The notes: generated by a model from the letters alone, not told the origin. A stretch of DNA of 64,000 nucleotides from Candidatus Sulfopaludibacter sp. SbA3 (GCA_945865815.1 CAMBFR010000008.1:1-64000), one strand, 5' to 3'; counted from the first letter of the stretch, positions 18,639 to 29,591 are shown. Numbers and translations are program-made.

Positions 18639-18738
18639 ACCCGCCGCCGCTGCGGGCGCTGACGCGTCCTGCAGCGGTTCCCTCGCTTCGCTCGGCGCGA
18701 CTCCCCGCTTGTTCGTTTGGGTTACCTGATGCGATTAC

Positions 18739-20187
18739 TTACCTCAGGGCGTTAACCGCCGCCGAAACTGTCCAATCGAGGAATCGTGTGGGGAGGATGC
18801 CGAGATACAGCGTGCCGGCGATCGTGATCGCCAGGGCCAGTTTCAGTGGCCCGGTGGTGCGGACGTCGGCAAATTCTTCATTGGGATCGCGCATATACAT
18901 CTGCACGATTACATACAGGTAGTAATAGAAGGAAACCACCGTCGTGATCACGCCGATAACAGCCAGCCAGATCAGCCCGGATTGAACAGCCGCCTTAAAG
19001 ATGAAAAATTTACCGGCAAATCCTGCCGTGCCGGGCACCCCTGCGAGCGAAAGCATAAAGAGAGATAGAACGGCGGCCAGTCCCGGCCGTTTCGAGGCGA
19101 GGCCGGCGTAGTCGTTCAGATTGACCAGTTTGTCTTCGGAGCGGCTCAACATGGTGACGACCGCGAACGCGCCAAGATTCGTCACGCTGTACGCCAGGGT
19201 ATAGAAAAGAACTGCCGAGACGCCATGCTCCGATCCCGCCGCCACTGCCACGGCGATGTATCCGGCATGAGCTATTGAAGAGTAGGCCAGCATCCGCTTG
19301 ATGTTCGGCTGGACCAGCGCGATGACATTGCCGATCAGCATCGTGAGCGCCGCCACAATCCAGAACACCGATGTCCATCGATCTTCCAGCGTCGGAAACG
19401 CGGTCATGAAGATGCGCAACAGCACCGCAAAGCCTGCGGCCTTGGGTCCCACGGACATGAAACCGGTAACCGGAGTCGGCGCGCCCTCGTACACGTCGGG
19501 CGCCCACACGTGAAATGGCGCCACCGCCACTTTGAAGCAAAGCCCGATAAGCATCAGCGCGGCGGCCAGGGAAACAAGGCTCGTCTGAGGATCGCCGGAC
19601 CTCAATGAGTCCGCTATTACGATTAGATTCGTGCTCCCCGTCGCGCCAAATATCAACGCCACGCCATACAGGAAGAAAGCCGACGAAAATGAGCCCAGCA
19701 GGAAGTATTTCATCGCGGATTCGTTGGACTTCAGGTCCGTGCGGCGGAATCCGGCCAATACATACGTCGCAATGGAAAGAATCTCGAGGCCGAGGAACAC
19801 CATGATCAGTTCATTCGAACCCGCCATCATCATCATGCCGACTGTCGCGAAAAGAAGCAGCGCGTAGTACTCGGTGTGATGGATACCCTCGCGCTGAAGA
19901 AAGTTCATCGAGGTCAGAATGGTTATGGCGGCGATCAGAATAAAAAGAAAGTGGAAGAAAATACTGTAGCTGTCGACGATCCACAGGTTGGTATACCACT
20001 GGCCGGCCTGGCGACTCATCGGCGCCAGGGCCAGCATTGCGGCGATCGTCCCGGCGATCGCAAGCCATCCGAGCCAGGACTTCTTCGCGTCCGAAACGAA
20101 CGGTTCCGCCACCATGATCGCGATGCCAAAAAGCGACAGCATGATTGCCGGGAGTATTGCGCCGAGGTTGACTACCGGAATATTCAT
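18739..20187 (-). CDS. nuoN: NADH-quinone oxidoreductase subunit N (cluster 2)
   Basis: FLGLEILSIATYVLAGF, KYFLLGSFSSAFFLYG, PFHVWAPDVYEGAPTPVTGFM. Confidence 0.95.
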   Translation of the reverse strand: MNIPVVNLGAILPAIMLSLFGIAIMVAEPFVSDAKKSWLGWLAIAGTIAAMLALAPMSRQAGQWYTNLWIVDSYSIFFHFLFILIAAITILTSMNFLQREGIHHTEYYALLLFATVGMMMMAGSNELIMVFLGLEILSIATYVLAGFRRTDLKSNESAMKYFLLGSFSSAFFLYGVALIFGATGSTNLIVIADSLRSGDPQTSLVSLAAALMLIGLCFKVAVAPFHVWAPDVYEGAPTPVTGFMSVGPKAAGFAVLLRIFMTAFPTLEDRWTSVFWIVAALTMLIGNVIALVQPNIKRMLAYSSIAHAGYIAVAVAAGSEHGVSAVLFYTLAYSVTNLGAFAVVTMLSRSEDKLVNLNDYAGLASKRPGLAAVLSLFMLSLAGVPGTAGFAGKFFIFKAAVQSGLIWLAVIGVITTVVSFYYYLYVIVQMYMRDPNEEFADVRTTGPLKLALAITIAGTLYLGILPTRFLDWTVSAAVNALR

Positions 20188-21722
20188 CTACTGTTCTGAT
20201 CCGCAACCTGCACGTCGCGCGATTGCACCTGATTGATAAGTTTCGCCACGGACGCGTCCATGGGACGCAGGAAATGATTCGAATACATCCCCATCCAAAC
20301 GATGAGGGCGAGCAAGGGAACCAGCATCGCGTACTCGCGGCGGTTCATATCGCGCAACGTCTGGTTCGGTTCATGCGTTACTTCGCCCCAGAAGGTCCGT
20401 TGGTACATCCATAACATGTAGACCGCGGACAGGATCACGCCGAGGGCGGCAAACACCGCAAAGCTGCGGCTCACGCCAAATGTTCCCAGCAGGATCAGAA
20501 ACTCGCCGACGAACCCATTCAGGCCGGGCAGCCCGATCGACGAAAGGGTGACGATGAGGAAGAACGCGGCATAGACCGGCATTTTGTGCGCAAGGCCGCC
20601 AAAATCGTCGATCAGGCGCGTGTGGCGCCGTTCGTAGATCATGCCCACCAGCAGGAACAGGGCGCCCGTGGACACGCCATGACTGAGCATCTGATAGATG
20701 GCGCCTTCCATTCCCTGGGTCGTGAAGCTGAAAATACCCAGAACGATGAAGCCGAGATGGCTCACCGAGGAATACGCGACCAGCTTCTTCAAGTCCGGCT
20801 GCACCATCGCCACCAGGGCGCCGTAGATGATGCCCGCAACCGCCAGAAAGGAAATCATGGGTGCGAATAACTGGCTCTGATGCGGAAACAAGGGCAGGCT
20901 GAACCGAACGAGGCCGTAGGTCCCCATTTTCAGCAGAACGCCCGCCAGCAGAACGGATCCTGCCGTCGGCGCTTCGACGTGGGCATCGGGAAGCCAGGTG
21001 TGAAACGGGAACAACGGCACCTTGATCGCAAAGGCCAGGAAGAACGCTAGGAAGAGCGCTCTTTCCATTCCAGGCGCAATGACGAGGCTGTTCGACGCCA
21101 GGGCCGCCATGATCTGGGGATAACTGAACGTGAATGTTCCCGTGGCGCTGCCGTGCAGGAAATACAGGGCGATGATCGCCACCAGCATCAGCACCGACCC
21201 GATCATCGTGTACAAGACGAATTTCATCGCGGCGTAGATCCGCCGTTCTCCGCCCCAAACGCCGATCAGGAAATACATCGGCACCAGCATCACTTCCCAG
21301 AAAACGTAAAACAGGAACAGATCGAGCGACACAAACACGCCGATCATGCCGGTTTCCAGGAGCAACATGAAAATGAAGTATTCCTTTGCCCGGCTTGCGA
21401 TCGACCAGGATGCCAGCATTGCCAGCGGTGTCAGGACGGTGGCCAGCAGAACGAGGTAGAGGCTGATTCCGTCGACTCCCAGTTCGTAGTTGACGCCCAG
21501 CGAAGGAATCCATGGCACGTTAACGGCGAACTGGAATTCCGCAACGCTCGAATCGAAATAAGTGACCAGGTGCAGCGAGAAGACGAAGGTCAGGAGCGTA
21601 ATGATGAAGGCAAACGACCGGATCGACCGGACGTGCGCACGGTTGAAGAACAGGATCAGCACCGCGCCGGCGGCCGGCGTGAAGGCAATGATGGTCAGAA
21701 TGTTCGCTGTAATGACGTCCAT
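20184..21722 (-). CDS. nuoM: NADH-quinone oxidoreductase subunit M (cluster 2)
   Basis: FWEVMLVPMYFLIGVWGGERR, FPFHTWLPDAHVEAPTAGSVLLAGVLLKMG. Confidence 0.95.
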   Translation of the reverse strand: MDVITANILTIIAFTPAAGAVLILFFNRAHVRSIRSFAFIITLLTFVFSLHLVTYFDSSVAEFQFAVNVPWIPSLGVNYELGVDGISLYLVLLATVLTPLAMLASWSIASRAKEYFIFMLLLETGMIGVFVSLDLFLFYVFWEVMLVPMYFLIGVWGGERRIYAAMKFVLYTMIGSVLMLVAIIALYFLHGSATGTFTFSYPQIMAALASNSLVIAPGMERALFLAFFLAFAIKVPLFPFHTWLPDAHVEAPTAGSVLLAGVLLKMGTYGLVRFSLPLFPHQSQLFAPMISFLAVAGIIYGALVAMVQPDLKKLVAYSSVSHLGFIVLGIFSFTTQGMEGAIYQMLSHGVSTGALFLLVGMIYERRHTRLIDDFGGLAHKMPVYAAFFLIVTLSSIGLPGLNGFVGEFLILLGTFGVSRSFAVFAALGVILSAVYMLWMYQRTFWGEVTHEPNQTLRDMNRREYAMLVPLLALIVWMGMYSNHFLRPMDASVAKLINQVQSRDVQVADQNSR

Positions 21723-21738
21723 CTATCTTTCACTTGTT

Positions 21739-21765
21739 GGCACGGGGCTGAAGCCCCGCGCCCGC
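21739..21765. repeat. REP-like hairpin (copy b) between nuoM2 and nuoL2
   Basis: GGCACGGGGCTGAAGCCCCGCGCCCGC. Confidence 0.8.
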
Positions 21766-21778
21766 AGGCGTACCGCAC

Positions 21779-23689
21779 TCATCTCAAAAACCACACAACA
21801 AAGAGCACGCCGCCAAAAAGAATCCATCCGGCATACGTGCGAACGTACCCGGTTTGCATATGTCTGAATCCGCTCCCAGCCGCCCGCACAACCTGACCGG
21901 TTGCATTCACGGTGCCGTCAATGATGCCCTCGTCGACGAACTTCCACAGAAATTCGCGCGACCACCGCAGAATGGGCTTGACCACCGCGACGTTGTAAAC
22001 CTCGTCGACGTAGTACTTGTTCACCAGAATCGCGTACATCGCATGAGCGCTCGAAGCGAGTCTGGCCGGCAAATCCGGACGCGCGACGTAAAACAGGTAC
22101 GCTGTGCCCATTCCTCCAAAAGCCACGGCCACCGATACCAGCATCAAGATCAGTTCTGCTGATGACTCTGCGGCTTCCTCGCCTCCCAGAAACACTTCGA
22201 TGTTGTTGTGCCCGCCCAGGGCGGCCGGGATGCCCACGTATCCGGCAATGATCGAGAAAATGGCCAGGATCGCCAACGGGACCAGCATCGAAGCCGGCGA
22301 CTCATGCACGTGGTGGACGTCGTGTTCGGTGTACTGCGGTTTTCCAAAGAAAGTGAGAATCACGAGGCGGAACGTGTAAAAGGATGTGAATCCGGCCGTG
22401 ATGATCCCCGCCGTCCAGAGCAGCTTTCCGTAGTTCTCGCTGTTCCAGGCCGCCCACAGGATCGCATCCTTGCTGAAGAATCCGGCAAGCCCGGGAATTC
22501 CCGAAATGGCCAGCGCGCCTATAAGGAACGTCCGGAACGTCCACGGCATATGGTGGCGCAGGCCGCCCATTTTTCGAATGTCCTGCAGGCCGCCCATGCC
22601 GTGAATCACGCTGCCCGCGCCGAGGAAGAGCAACGCCTTGAAGAAGGCGTGGGTCATCAGATGGAAAACGCCGGCCGCGTATGCGCCCACGCCGCACGCC
22701 ATGAACATGTAACCCAGTTGGCTGACTGTGGAATATGCGAGAACCCGCTTGATGTCGGTTTGCACCAGTCCGATCGACGCGGCAAAAAGCGCGGTAAAGG
22801 TTCCTATAACGGCAACGACAAGCAACGCGCCCGGAGCATGGTCGAAAAGAGCAGCGGAGCGCGCCACCATGTAAACGCCGGCCGTCACCATGGTTGCCGC
22901 GTGAATCAGCGCGCTCACCGGCGTTGGGCCTTCCATCGCGTCGGGTAGCCAGACGTAAAGCGGAATCTGGGCGGACTTGCCGGCCGCTCCGATAAACAGC
23001 AGCAGGCATATCGTTGTCACAACGCCGACCGTCCCGAGCGTTTCGACAGGGAAGAGCGTCGCATCTTCAATCCGCGAAAAGACCGCCTGGAAATTCACAC
23101 TGTCAAAGGTCCAGAAGATAAGTATCGTGGCGATAATGAATCCAAAATCGCCGATGCGATTTACGATGAACGCCTTCTTGCCTGCGTCCGCAGCCGACTT
23201 CTTGAAGAACCAGAATCCGATCAGGAGATAAGAGCAGAGCCCGACGCCCTCCCAGCCGACGAACATCAGCAGGTAGTTGTTAGCCAGCACCAGCGTGAGC
23301 ATCGAAAACATGAACAGGTTCAGGTAGGCGAAGTACCGGTAAAAACCGGGTTCGTGGGTCATGTAGCCGGCTGAATAAATGTGAATCAGGAGGCCCACGC
23401 CGGTAACGATCAGGATCATCAGTCCGGAGAGGTGGTCCAGCAGAAAGCCGAATTCTGCCTGAAACCTTCCGGCCTGTATCCAGGTGAAGTAGTTCTGTAC
23501 GACCGGGAGTTCCGCTTCCGGCAACTGCAGCATCTGCACGAATGCGGCCAGCGAAATGAGAAATGATCCGGCCACGGATCCCGCGGCTATTCCGGCCACG
23601 GCCTGTTTAGGCAGGCGTTTCCCGAAGACGCCATTGATGACGGCGCCCAGCAGAGGGAGAATCGGAATAAGCCAGAGGAGTCTCACCAT
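21779..23689 (-). CDS. nuoL: NADH-quinone oxidoreductase subunit L (cluster 2)
   Basis: [44 protein letters not shown]. Confidence 0.96.
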   Translation of the reverse strand: MVRLLWLIPILPLLGAVINGVFGKRLPKQAVAGIAAGSVAGSFLISLAAFVQMLQLPEAELPVVQNYFTWIQAGRFQAEFGFLLDHLSGLMILIVTGVGLLIHIYSAGYMTHEPGFYRYFAYLNLFMFSMLTLVLANNYLLMFVGWEGVGLCSYLLIGFWFFKKSAADAGKKAFIVNRIGDFGFIIATILIFWTFDSVNFQAVFSRIEDATLFPVETLGTVGVVTTICLLLFIGAAGKSAQIPLYVWLPDAMEGPTPVSALIHAATMVTAGVYMVARSAALFDHAPGALLVVAVIGTFTALFAASIGLVQTDIKRVLAYSTVSQLGYMFMACGVGAYAAGVFHLMTHAFFKALLFLGAGSVIHGMGGLQDIRKMGGLRHHMPWTFRTFLIGALAISGIPGLAGFFSKDAILWAAWNSENYGKLLWTAGIITAGFTSFYTFRLVILTFFGKPQYTEHDVHHVHESPASMLVPLAILAIFSIIAGYVGIPAALGGHNNIEVFLGGEEAAESSAELILMLVSVAVAFGGMGTAYLFYVARPDLPARLASSAHAMYAILVNKYYVDEVYNVAVVKPILRWSREFLWKFVDEGIIDGTVNATGQVVRAAGSGFRHMQTGYVRTYAGWILFGGVLFVVWFLR

Positions 23690-23985
23690 TTCAACAAATT
23701 ACTGCGATCGACGTTCAAGGTTTCACGATTCCGGTACATGGCGATAACCAGCGCCAGTCCGACCGCGGCTTCGGCCGCCGCGACCACCAGGACAAAAAAC
23801 ACGAAGACCTGTCCGCTGATCTGGCCTCGCTGGCTGGAAAACGCAACGAACGTCAGGTTGACCGCGTTCAACATGATCTCCACAGAGAGCAGCAGCGCAA
23901 TGATGTTGCGCTTGATAAAGAAGCCCAGGACTCCGATCACGAACAACACGGCGGCGAGAATGAGATACCAGTTGAGCGGGATCAT
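23683..23985 (-). CDS. nuoK: NADH-quinone oxidoreductase subunit K (cluster 2)
   Basis: [27 protein letters not shown]...[16 protein letters not shown]...[18 protein letters not shown]; 100 aa inside the longer ORF. Confidence 0.94.
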   Translation of the reverse strand: MIPLNWYLILAAVLFVIGVLGFFIKRNIIALLLSVEIMLNAVNLTFVAFSSQRGQISGQVFVFFVLVVAAAEAAVGLALVIAMYRNRETLNVDRSNLLKW

Positions 23986-24473
23986 AGGTCCTTCTTCGCG
24001 AACACAACCGCGCCCATTAAAGCAATCAGTATCAAAAGCGATGTGGCTTCGAACGGCAGCAGGTAGTCGGTAAACAGGCTGCGGCCGATCAACTCGGGGG
24101 TTCCTGCCATCTGCGCTTCCACGATGTCTTGCCGCTCGACGTTCCACAGCGTTATGACGGTCAGGAACAGAAAGAACAGGCCCAAGGGAATGCCCAGGAA
24201 CTTCAGCCAGCGAAGCCTGTCGGCGCCGTCTTCGTCCTCGGGCAGATTGAGCAGCATGATGACAAATACGAACAGCACCATGATGGCGCCCGCATAGACA
24301 ATTACCTGGATGACGGCCAGGAAATCCGCGCGTAACAGGATGAACAGCCCCGACATGGACGACAGCAGTACGATCAGTGAAAGGGCGCTGTAGAGGACGT
24401 GCTTCTGGACCAGCACATTGATCGCTGCGCCCACTGCCAATGCCGCAAAGAAGAAAAACAGAATCTCGATCAT
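23982..24473 (-). CDS. nuoJ: NADH-quinone oxidoreductase subunit J (cluster 2)
   Basis: [21 protein letters not shown]...[26 protein letters not shown]; 163 aa inside the longer ORF. Confidence 0.93.
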   Translation of the reverse strand: MIEILFFFFAALAVGAAINVLVQKHVLYSALSLIVLLSSMSGLFILLRADFLAVIQVIVYAGAIMVLFVFVIMLLNLPEDEDGADRLRWLKFLGIPLGLFFLFLTVITLWNVERQDIVEAQMAGTPELIGRSLFTDYLLPFEATSLLILIALMGAVVFAKKDL

Positions 24474-25483
24474 GAAATCGCCACAATCAAGCTGGTTATC
24501 AAAATGTTTGCCAGCGCCAGGGGAAGCAGGACCTTCCAGCTGAATTTCATCAACTGGTCGTATCGAAACCGCGGAAGCGTCGAGCGCAGCAAAACGTAAA
24601 AGAAGATGAAAACGGAAATCTTGCCAACGAACCAGATCGTCGGCAGCACCATTCGAAGCCAATCCGGACCGAACGCCGGTCCCGTCCAGCCACCCAGGAA
24701 CAGTATGGTTGCCAGCGCCGAAACCGTGAGCATGTTCGCGTACTCGGCCAGCATGAACATGGCGAACTTCATCGAGCTGTATTCGGTGTGCCAGCCCCCC
24801 ACCAATTCCTGTTCCGACTCGGCGAGATCGAACGGCAGCCTGTTGGTCTCGGCGATGGCGCTGACCACGTAGATGACGAACGCAACCGGCTGCAGAAAAA
24901 TATTCCAGCGCGGGATGAATCCGAACCATGTGCCTTGCTGTGCTGTTACAAGTTCTCCGAGGCTGAGCGTGTTGGCGATCATCAGCACGCCGACGACGGA
25001 CAGCGTCAGGCTCAATTCGTAGCTGATCATCTGCGCCGAGGACCGCATGGCCCCCATCAACGGATATTTGGAGTTTGAGGCCCAGCCTCCAAGCACGATG
25101 CCGTACACGCCCAGAGAGGTGATCGCAAAGATGAAGAGCAGGCCAACGCTGAGATCGGCGACCTGCAGCCGGGGGCCAAACGGTATGACCGAGAATGAAA
25201 GCAGGGCGGGGATCAGCGCGACAATCGGCGCCAGTATGAAGAGGAACTTGTTCGCCTGTGTCGGAATGATGTCTTCCTTGAACAGGAATTTCAGGCCGTC
25301 GGCGATCGGCTGAAGCAGGCCAAACGGGCCGACTCGCGTCGGACCCGGCCGCATCTGGACGCGTGCCATGACTTTGCGCTCAAGCCATGTCAGGTATGCG
25401 AGCGATCCCATCACGCCACCGAAAATGCCGACGATTTTCGCCATCATCAGCAGGAATTCGGGGCTTATTAAATACTCGATCAT
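24470..25483 (-). CDS. nuoH: NADH-quinone oxidoreductase subunit H (cluster 2)
   Basis: [51 protein letters not shown]. Confidence 0.95.
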   Translation of the reverse strand: MIEYLISPEFLLMMAKIVGIFGGVMGSLAYLTWLERKVMARVQMRPGPTRVGPFGLLQPIADGLKFLFKEDIIPTQANKFLFILAPIVALIPALLSFSVIPFGPRLQVADLSVGLLFIFAITSLGVYGIVLGGWASNSKYPLMGAMRSSAQMISYELSLTLSVVGVLMIANTLSLGELVTAQQGTWFGFIPRWNIFLQPVAFVIYVVSAIAETNRLPFDLAESEQELVGGWHTEYSSMKFAMFMLAEYANMLTVSALATILFLGGWTGPAFGPDWLRMVLPTIWFVGKISVFIFFYVLLRSTLPRFRYDQLMKFSWKVLLPLALANILITSLIVAIS

Positions 25484-25956
25484 GCGCGCTTTCGCAGGCC
25501 GTCGATGATTTCTTCGACCTTCCTGACGTCGAGGTCTTCGTAGAACTCGCCATTGATCTGCATTGCAGGCGCCGTGGTACAGGAACCAAGGCATTCGAAC
25601 TCGATTGCCGAGAACAGGCCGTCGGCCGTGATTTCGCCGAATCGAACGCCGAGCTTGCGTTGGACGCAGGCTTCGATTTCATCCGAGCCGCGCAGCATGC
25701 ACGCCAGGTTGGTACAGATCATGATGTGATACCTGCCCACCGGATTGCGGTGAAGAAGCGTGTAAAACGACATGATCGACTCGACCTCCGAAGCGCTGAG
25801 GTCGAGGTACTTCGCCACGTATTCGACGGTCTCGGGCTTGACGTATCCGTGCTCTTTCTGAGCAACGAGCAGCATCGGGATCAGCGCCGATCGCTTGTGG
25901 GGATAAAGGGAAGCCAGATGTTTGAATTTGGACTCTGTTTCTTGAGAAAACATCAT
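25480..25956 (-). CDS. nuoE: NADH-quinone oxidoreductase subunit E ([2Fe-2S])
   Basis: CTNLAC and CLGSC ligand motifs, MSFYTLLHRNPVGRY. Confidence 0.93.
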   Translation of the reverse strand: MMFSQETESKFKHLASLYPHKRSALIPMLLVAQKEHGYVKPETVEYVAKYLDLSASEVESIMSFYTLLHRNPVGRYHIMICTNLACMLRGSDEIEACVQRKLGVRFGEITADGLFSAIEFECLGSCTTAPAMQINGEFYEDLDVRKVEEIIDGLRKRA

Positions 25957-25975
25957 GAATTTGGAGCTTCGGAAC

Positions 25976-26335
25976 TTACCTTTCCCACTCCAGCGCGCCT
26001 TTTTTCCAAACGTAGATATATCCCGCCAGAATGGCGGCTATGAATAGCAACATTTCCAGAAAGCCGAAGATTCGGAGATCGCGATAAACAACGGCCCATG
26101 GAAAGAGGAAAACAGCCTCTATGTCGAACAACAGGAACAGCATGGCCACAAGATAGAACTTAACCGAAAATCGCTCGCGCGCGGTTCCGGTGGGTTGCAT
26201 GCCGCATTCGTAGGGGGCAAGCTTTCTGGAATTGGGCTTCTTGACGCCCATAACGTAGGACATGACCACGGACACGACAGCGAACCCGGTGACGAGTATC
26301 AGAAAAACCAGAACTGGAGCCCAGTCTTGAAGCAT
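25976..26335 (-). CDS. nuoA: NADH-quinone oxidoreductase subunit A (cluster 2)
   Basis: APYECGMQPTG, LFDIEAVFLFPWAV. Confidence 0.94.
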   Translation of the reverse strand: MLQDWAPVLVFLILVTGFAVVSVVMSYVMGVKKPNSRKLAPYECGMQPTGTARERFSVKFYLVAMLFLLFDIEAVFLFPWAVVYRDLRIFGFLEMLLFIAAILAGYIYVWKKGALEWER

Positions 26336-26431
26336 CTTGTGTCCGTAACCTGTTGTCGGCAGTGCGCGAACTACACAAAACTGTGACTATAGACAGCCTG
26401 TCCTCCGGCTGTCAATGCTACAATCCCTGCC

Positions 26432-27424
26432 ATGGCGATCGAAATTCGTCTGAATGGTGAGAATCAACGCCTGCCGGACTCCTTGAGCATCCTCCAGCTT
26501 CTCGAACACCTCGATTTGCCCAAAGACCTGATCGCCGTCGAGCGGAACCGGACGATCGTGCCCAAAGACCAGTGGGAAACAGTCGCGGTGAGTTCAGGCG
26601 ATGAGTTGGAAATCGTCCACTTTGTCGGCGGCGGTGAAGAGACTGAAGAAAAAGACGCCTTCGTGATTGCGGGGCGCGAATTCAAGTCTCGATTAATTGT
26701 CGGAACAGGGAAGTACTCGACGAATCAGGTGATGGCCGAGGCGCACAGGCGCTCCGGAGCCGACATGGTCACTGTGGCGGTCCGGCGCGTGGATCTCAAG
26801 GCCCCGCGGGGCGAGTCTCTCCTCGATTACATCGATCGCGAAAAGTTCATGATCCTGCCCAATACCGCCGCTTGCTACAACGTGGACGATGCGGTGCGAA
26901 CCGCGCGCCTGGGCCGTGAAGCCGGACTTTCGAACTGGGTCAAACTGGAAGTCATCGGCGACGAAAAGACCCTCTTTCCCGACACGATCGCCCTGATCGA
27001 GGCCACGAAAATTCTGGTCAAGGAAGGATTCATCGTCCTGCCTTACACGACCGACGATCTCATCATTGCGCGGAAACTCATCGAAGCCGGCGCAGCGGCC
27101 ATCATGCCGCTGGGCGCGCCGATCGGCTCCGGCATGGGAATTCAGAACATTGCCGGCATTCGAATTCTTCGCGAGATGATCACGGAGGTTCCATTGATTG
27201 TGGATGCCGGAGTCGGAACAGCTTCGGATGCCGCGATCGCAATGGAACTCGGCGCCGATGGCGTCCTTATGAATACCGCTATCGCCGGCGCCAAAGACCC
27301 CGGCGCCATGGCCGAGGCGATGAACTTTGCCGTGAGAGCAGGGCGCCTGGCCTACAAATCCGGCCGCATTCCCCGCAAACTCTACGCAACCGCCTCGTCA
27401 CCGCTGGATGGGTTGATTCGCTGA
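26432..27424 (+). CDS. thiG: ThiS-ThiG fusion (sulfur carrier + thiazole synthase)
   Basis: N-terminal ThiS-like beta-grasp ending VGGG, then [19 protein letters not shown]...[30 protein letters not shown] (ThiG). Confidence 0.92.
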   Translation: MAIEIRLNGENQRLPDSLSILQLLEHLDLPKDLIAVERNRTIVPKDQWETVAVSSGDELEIVHFVGGGEETEEKDAFVIAGREFKSRLIVGTGKYSTNQVMAEAHRRSGADMVTVAVRRVDLKAPRGESLLDYIDREKFMILPNTAACYNVDDAVRTARLGREAGLSNWVKLEVIGDEKTLFPDTIALIEATKILVKEGFIVLPYTTDDLIIARKLIEAGAAAIMPLGAPIGSGMGIQNIAGIRILREMITEVPLIVDAGVGTASDAAIAMELGADGVLMNTAIAGAKDPGAMAEAMNFAVRAGRLAYKSGRIPRKLYATASSPLDGLIR

Positions 27425-27636
27425 AATTGGTTCACGACGCTCCAGATATGACGGTGTCCAACTGGTAGGCACTACGGCGCTATGAGGGGCATATAAACGT
27501 CAGGTGGGCGAGCCGCACTCTTACGATCCATTCCGCACATATCCAACTGCCGCCCTGGTTACCAGCGATCAGCAGGCCACACTTCCGCCTGTGACCAATC
27601 CAGATTTGGCATTTGTACGAAGCACGTAATCCGGGC

Positions 27637-27963
27637 TCAGTCTTCCGCGGTTATCGAGTCCATCTGAATCGTCCCGGTTCTGGCGTCGAGCGTGCCTGCG
27701 ACAGTCACCTTTTTCCCGGCGAACTTTTCAGGCGTCTGCTGGTCGCTTAGCGTGTAGGCGTTCTTGCCGTCATACAGGACATACCTGGCGGCATGTGCGG
27801 CGACGCAGGCAATGGTGCACTCGGCGCCTGTCGGTCCCATTTGCATTCGGGAATGATCGGCTTCGTCGCACATGCTGTCGGTAATGGCGCCGGTGAACCT
27901 CTGCTTTCCCTGGGCGCCGGCCAGGGTTCCCACTAGCAGAAGACTAAAGATCAGAGGCTTCAT
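27637..27963 (-). CDS. secreted hypothetical protein
   Basis: signal peptide MKPLIFSLLLVGTLAGAQG; FTGAITDSMCDEADHSRM... Confidence 0.65.
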   Translation of the reverse strand: MKPLIFSLLLVGTLAGAQGKQRFTGAITDSMCDEADHSRMQMGPTGAECTIACVAAHAARYVLYDGKNAYTLSDQQTPEKFAGKKVTVAGTLDARTGTIQMDSITAED

Positions 27964-27971
27964 GACGGCCT

Positions 27972-28520
27972 TTAGTGGCCCGGCGTCATGATGTGGGCCG
28001 CCGACGTGCCCGCATACATGATCCACGCGCCGCCCTGCCTGCCATTGTCGGGAAGGCCCAGTGACTGCGTGGTGGCGCCCGGCACGGAGGTCGTCGTGTG
28101 CATCCGAGCTTGCGCCTGGTCGGGACCGCTCAGGTTGATGAACACCGATCCGAATTCGGGCTTCACCCAGGTTCCCGCCTTATCGGCAGCTTCGAATGCC
28201 GCCTGAACCGCAGCCTTGTCGCCGCTCGTCTCAATCTTCAGGCTCTGGGCAACCCGCGCCAGATTTGCGACGCTGGTGCACTCCACCGCGAATGGCTGCT
28301 GCCCGGGCTGTCCGGAACGGTCGTAGCAGACCAGGCGGTTGGTGCCGGTCTTCAGGGTTTCGTACGTGAAGTCCGGTTTCCATTTGATGACCGTAGCCGC
28401 TTCCTTCATCTGACGCGGGGCGGCGAGCAAGGCTTTCTCAATCGTTTCCGCAGGCGTTTGGGCGAACACGCTGGCCGAAAGGGCCAGTATGCTGAGAACG
28501 GCAGTTATCATACGTTTCAT
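27972..28520 (-). CDS. secreted hypothetical protein
   Basis: signal peptide MKRMITAVLSILALSASVFAQ, 182 aa. Confidence 0.65.
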   Translation of the reverse strand: MKRMITAVLSILALSASVFAQTPAETIEKALLAAPRQMKEAATVIKWKPDFTYETLKTGTNRLVCYDRSGQPGQQPFAVECTSVANLARVAQSLKIETSGDKAAVQAAFEAADKAGTWVKPEFGSVFINLSGPDQAQARMHTTTSVPGATTQSLGLPDNGRQGGAWIMYAGTSAAHIMTPGH

Positions 28521-28585
28521 TGGTTGACCTCCAGTTCATGTCCGGCATGATGCTACACCCGTAAGCGCCGAACTGTAAAACATCC

Positions 28586-28951
28586 TCAACGGCCGCGCGG
28601 CAGGAAATCTTCTTTCACGGGTGGATGAATCTTCAGGTCGATGACGAGCCACAGCATCTTTGCGTAACGCAACGACCACGTTCCGGTGAGAACCGCTACG
28701 GAAACCATGACGGACAGCGTCACCGCCGGCGACGTAATTCCAAAGCCGTATCTCATGAGCGGCCAGGAGCCGAGCGAGGCGGCGACTGTTGCGGCATACC
28801 CTATGACCACGTGGGGCAGGAAGTATCCGGACTCCCGCATGAAGAAGAAACCGCAGGCGGGGCAGCGTTCCGGGGTATCGAAGAGACTCTTGAAAATCTT
28901 CACGCGATCGCAAACCGGACACCGAAGTGCGAGAAAACCACCGAGAGTCAT
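28586..28951 (-). CDS. DUF983-like zinc-ribbon membrane protein
   Basis: LRCPVCDRVKIFKSLF...RCPACGFFFMRESGYF plus TM helices. Confidence 0.7.
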   Translation of the reverse strand: MTLGGFLALRCPVCDRVKIFKSLFDTPERCPACGFFFMRESGYFLPHVVIGYAATVAASLGSWPLMRYGFGITSPAVTLSVMVSVAVLTGTWSLRYAKMLWLVIDLKIHPPVKEDFLPRGR

Positions 28952-28963
28952 TATAATGATTGT

Positions 28964-29464
28964 ATGCCGGATAACAGTTTTGACGTTGTTTCGATAGTAG
29001 ACCTGCCTGAAGTCCTGAATGCCATCCAGCAGGCCCGAAAAGAAGTACAAACCCGGTTCGATCTGAAGGACAGCAAGTCCGAGATCGAGCTCAACGAGAA
29101 GGACAAGAAGTTGGTTATCCTGAGCATCGATGACTACAAGCTCAAAGCCGTCGTCGAGATCCTTCAGCAGAAGCTGGCGAAGCGCAAAGTGCCGCTGAAG
29201 AATTTTGTTTACGGGACCATCACGCCTGCCGCCGGATCCTTTGCCCGGCAGGAGATTACGATTCAGTCCGGGATTCCCATTGAGAAATGCAAAGAGATCG
29301 TCAAGAAGATCAAGGACAACAAGCTTAAGGCGCAGGCCTCGATCCAGAGCGATCTCGTTCGCGTCAGCGCGAAGAGCCGCGATGTGCTGCAGGAAGTGAT
29401 CCAGCTTTTAAGGCAATCGGATTTCGGTGTGGAACTGCAGTTTACAAACTACAGGACGTTTTAA
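28964..29464 (+). CDS. yajQ: YajQ family nucleotide-binding protein
   Basis: SFDVVSIVDLPEVLNAIQQARKEVQTRFDLKDSKSEIEL. Confidence 0.92.
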   Translation: MPDNSFDVVSIVDLPEVLNAIQQARKEVQTRFDLKDSKSEIELNEKDKKLVILSIDDYKLKAVVEILQQKLAKRKVPLKNFVYGTITPAAGSFARQEITIQSGIPIEKCKEIVKKIKDNKLKAQASIQSDLVRVSAKSRDVLQEVIQLLRQSDFGVELQFTNYRTF

Positions 29465-29591
29465 TCTCAAATCCTGAAATCCGAAAGTTCCAATTGGACG
29501 GACCGCGTCCCGGAACCGCACGCGCACGTGAAACGGGAGCTGCCGAAAGCCAGTTGACCAATCTGATATTTCGGATTTCAGAATTTGAGAT
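29464..29591. repeat. long spaced inverted repeat (23-bp arms, 1 mismatch)
   Basis: ATCTCAAATCCTGAAATCCGAAA (29464-29486) vs reverse complement of TTTCGGATTTCAGAATTTGAGAT (29569-29591). Confidence 0.85.

Noticed and set aside
18739-26335. Second cluster as an Mrp Na+/H+ antiporter
   Set aside because: It contains NuoA, NuoE, NuoH and NuoJ, which Mrp operons lack, and L/M/N have complex I type motifs.
26336-26431. TPP riboswitch upstream of thiS-thiG
   Set aside because: The 96-nt gap to divergent nuoA lacks the conserved thi-box sequence I would expect; only a short GACAGCC/GGCTGTC hairpin is seen.
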